Below are positions 5,631 through 5,913 of a DNA stretch of 5,913 nucleotides, one piece after another. The translations under genes were made by a program, and so were the position numbers. The stretch is taken from positions 1 to 5,913 of the forward strand of contig CAMWRB010000084.1 in assembly GCA_947176545.1 (NCBI GenBank). Direction: 5' to 3'. This DNA comes from an uncultured Porphyromonadaceae bacterium. GTDB taxonomy: Bacteria > Bacteroidota > Bacteroidia > Bacteroidales > Muribaculaceae. The notes below the pieces were generated by a model. The model made no database searches. It was not told the DNA's origin and was given only the letters and a program-made list of their open reading frames with translations. Position 1 is the first letter of the stretch, and each line of letters opens with the position of its first letter.

Positions 5631-5913
5631 ATGAACAAATTTTTACTAACATCGGTCACTGCTCTTGCATTTGCAGCCGTCAGCCTGACCGCCCAGGCTG
5701 TCTACTGGATGCCGGCAGCTTCACCCAAGCTGAACATCACTGACAACCCCGGTGGTATCAGCTCAGTTGAAATCGGCAACTCCACACCGCTCAAAATCAA
5801 CCGCAGCTGTCAGGAATTTGTCACTCTCGAGAAGAATGGTGAAATCGTTAAACAGATTCCCGCCTCCAACAAGATTGCAGTCTACACCTTCGATGGCTTC
5901 ACTAAGAACGTTG
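5631..5913 (+). CDS. Secreted protein, N-terminal part (runs off the window)
   Basis: An open frame from the ATG at 5631 continues through 94 codons to the window end without a stop. It opens with MNKFLLTSVTALAFAAVSLTAQA, a textbook signal peptide with Lys3, an Ala- and Leu-rich core and an AQA cut site. The mature part seen (VYWMPAASPKLNITDNPGG and on) is polar with no motif I can name. It follows the 4629 gene by 36 bases of very AT-rich DNA (5595-5630) with no clear TAnnTTTG element, so it may be read from the same transcript. The gene is real by codon pattern and signal peptide, but its product and length cannot be told. Confidence 0.8.
   Translation, partial: MNKFLLTSVTALAFAAVSLTAQAVYWMPAASPKLNITDNPGGISSVEIGNSTPLKINRSCQEFVTLEKNGEIVKQIPASNKIAVYTFDGFTKNV

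Overview
The window looks like a chromosomal piece of a Bacteroidales bacterium, probably Muribaculaceae or a close relative. The support for this is a type IX secretion (T9SS) plug protein, a DUF3109 protein, a secreted protein with a T9SS-like C-terminal tail, promoters of the Bacteroidetes TTG-N19-TAnnTTTG type, AT-rich leaders without Shine-Dalgarno motifs, and a tRNA gene that does not encode its CCA end. The family-level placement is an inference.

Left half (1-2601): a tRNA-Arg(CCG) gene lies at the centre of a mirror-image arrangement. To its left, on the minus strand, are a family 1 uracil-DNA glycosylase (Ung) gene and then a C_GCAxxG_C_C cysteine-motif protein gene. To its right, on the plus strand, the same two families occur in the same order, again transcribed away from the tRNA. 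The two Ung proteins are about two-thirds identical by hand alignment, and the two cysteine proteins a little under half. The pair therefore looks like an old inverted duplication of a two-gene unit. The 179-bp region between the left ung and the tRNA holds a very good tRNA promoter and a possible divergent promoter for the left pair. A 13-bp perfect hairpin separates the tRNA from the right ung.

Middle (1519-4490): the right-hand pair continues as a tight run of four genes: ung, C_GCAxxG_C_C, T9SS plug protein (DUF5103) and DUF3109 Cys-rich protein. Gaps are 15 bp, an overlap of 8 bp, and 7 bp, so this is probably one operon mixing DNA repair, a putative redox protein and a secretion-system part.

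Right end (4491-5913): a 138-bp gap holds a 10-bp inverted repeat and a TAnnTTTG promoter element. It leads to a 321-residue secreted protein with an N-terminal Ig-like-looking region and a C-terminal tail resembling a T9SS sorting signal. A second signal-peptide protein follows and is cut off by the window edge. No mobile element, CRISPR array or phage gene was seen.
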